Of a DNA stretch of 7,626 nt, positions 6,896-7,626 are shown piece after piece. Origin of the DNA: an uncultured Eubacteriaceae bacterium (GTDB lineage Bacteria; Bacillota; Clostridia; Lachnospirales; Lachnospiraceae); the NCBI GenBank assembly GCA_945938055.1, contig CAMEUH010000115.1:1-7626 (forward strand), in the 5' to 3' direction. The notes below the pieces were generated by a model, which saw only the letters and a list, made by a program, of their open reading frames with translations, made no database searches and was not told where the DNA came from. How positions within the stretch are numbered: position 1 is the stretch's first letter; every line of letters begins with the position of its first letter. The position numbers and the translations under genes are program-made.

Positions 6896-7626
6896 ATGAG
6901 CAAATATTCTGTTGTGATGCCTGCGGCAAATGAAGAAAAAACAATACAAACGACTATTGACCAGATTATGAACATAAAAGAACAACCACTTCATCTATAT
7001 ATTGTAATAGATGATTATTCCAAAGATTCGACCGAAGAAATCATTCGGTCATCCATGGAACAATATGACAGGCTTCATCTGGTCTATTATAAGGAGTCCA
7101 AGGGTGTCGCAACCTGCTATTTATATGGTTTCCAGGTGGCAATTGAAGAAGGTGCGGATTTTATTATTGAAATGGATGCGGGAGGAAGCCATAAGGTAGA
7201 GGATATTCCCAAATTTCTTGAAAAATTAGATGCGGGATACAGTTGTGTGTGGGGTTCACGTTTCATAAAAGGAGGCGGGGTAAAGGATTTACCGTTTTAT
7301 CGTCTGTTTCTGAGCAGAGGAGGAACGATTTTGTCCCATACCGTTCTTGGCACACATTTAAAGGATATGACCAGTGGATTTGAAGCGTTTAAGGCAGATG
7401 TATTAAGGGAGATGAATCTGGATAAATTCCTGTCAAGAGGACACATGTATCAGACAGAAATGAGATATTACTGCAGAAATGAAAACTCCGTTGAGGTTCC
7501 AATTGTTTATTCTGGTTCTGATTCCGGTCTTAAATTTCAATCTGTCACAGAGGCTTTAGACATTCTGTTCCGTTTAAAAAAGTATGAGAAGGAAGTAAAA
7601 AAGGCAGGACAGCAGAATGAAGGTTA
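6896..7626 (+). CDS. family-2 glycosyltransferase, polyprenol-phosphate mannose synthase (DPM1)-like, right end cut
   Basis: The frame runs open to the window edge: 243 residues are visible and the last two bases are TA. Because DPM1-like soluble enzymes are about 240-250 residues, the stop is probably at or just past the edge. These enzymes move a sugar from a nucleotide donor to a polyprenyl phosphate at the cytoplasmic face of the membrane, for wall or surface glycans. The GT-A fold is shown by YSVVMPAANEE (4-14), IDDYSKDST (38-46, nucleotide binding), EMDAGGSH (92-99), WGSRFIKGGGV (119-129), DMTSGFEAF (157-165) and SRGHMYQTEM (180-189). No membrane segment is visible. Two positions are odd. 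The metal motif reads D94-A-G96 where DPM1 enzymes have DAD, and the later R-x-x-G-x-SK segment reads YSGSDSGLKF (205-214). Donor and acceptor are therefore uncertain. It follows uvrA by 88 bases with its own promoter and is not obviously related to repair. Confidence 0.88.
   Translation, partial: MSKYSVVMPAANEEKTIQTTIDQIMNIKEQPLHLYIVIDDYSKDSTEEIIRSSMEQYDRLHLVYYKESKGVATCYLYGFQVAIEEGADFIIEMDAGGSHKVEDIPKFLEKLDAGYSCVWGSRFIKGGGVKDLPFYRLFLSRGGTILSHTVLGTHLKDMTSGFEAFKADVLREMNLDKFLSRGHMYQTEMRYYCRNENSVEVPIVYSGSDSGLKFQSVTEALDILFRLKKYEKEVKKAGQQNEG

Noticed and set aside
6835..6933. Short ORF of 32 codons in the glycosyltransferase leader, cysteine-rich (ends in FCCDACGK)
   Set aside because: No ribosome site. 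The predicted transcript starts only about 3 bases before it, and it overlaps the well-supported glycosyltransferase start in another frame. Most of its cysteines lie in that overlap and may be by chance.
6601..6975. 124-codon open frame on the - strand across the uvrA end and the gap
   Set aside because: Low-complexity hydrophobic translation, antisense to the conserved second ATPase module and to the glycosyltransferase start; no - strand ribosome site or family resemblance was recognised.

Overview
The window looks like an ordinary chromosomal stretch of a low-to-moderate GC Gram-positive anaerobe, most likely a clostridium of the Lachnospiraceae type. That placement is an inference from the A/T-rich third positions, the strong AAGGAG-type ribosome sites, the Bacillus/Clostridium-style LexA box and the gene order. 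No phylogenetic search was possible. All five genes lie on the + strand, and no mobile element, CRISPR array, tRNA or rRNA was seen.

Left part (1-1795): the 3' end of an M23 (LytM-type) murein hydrolase gene is followed after 14 bases by a complete S41 carboxy-terminal processing protease gene (CtpA/CtpB type, 426 aa). The tight spacing suggests one operon devoted to cell-wall remodelling. In many Firmicutes this pair sits downstream of ftsE-ftsX, so those genes are predicted just outside the left edge.

Middle (1796-6807): a 144-base intergenic region holds a well-formed sigma-A-like promoter with an extended -10. Its -35 is overlapped by a 14-bp sequence matching the Gram-positive LexA (SOS) box at 12 of 14 positions, and a perfect 11-bp stem-loop lies at the predicted transcription start. 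It drives uvrB (659 aa) and, 38 bases further on, uvrA (949 aa). Together these encode the damage-recognition half of nucleotide excision repair. All ATPase, helicase and zinc motifs appear intact.

Right part (6808-7626): a second promoter begins in the last codons of uvrA and leads to a family-2 glycosyltransferase of the polyprenol-phosphate mannose synthase (DPM1-like) type. It is open to the window's right edge and lacks at most the last few residues. Its metal-binding motif is DAG where the family usually has DAD.

No previously undescribed system is evident. The points most worth a second look are the SOS-box/promoter/hairpin arrangement before uvrB, the altered DxD motif of the glycosyltransferase, and the pairing of a murein hydrolase with a processing protease.
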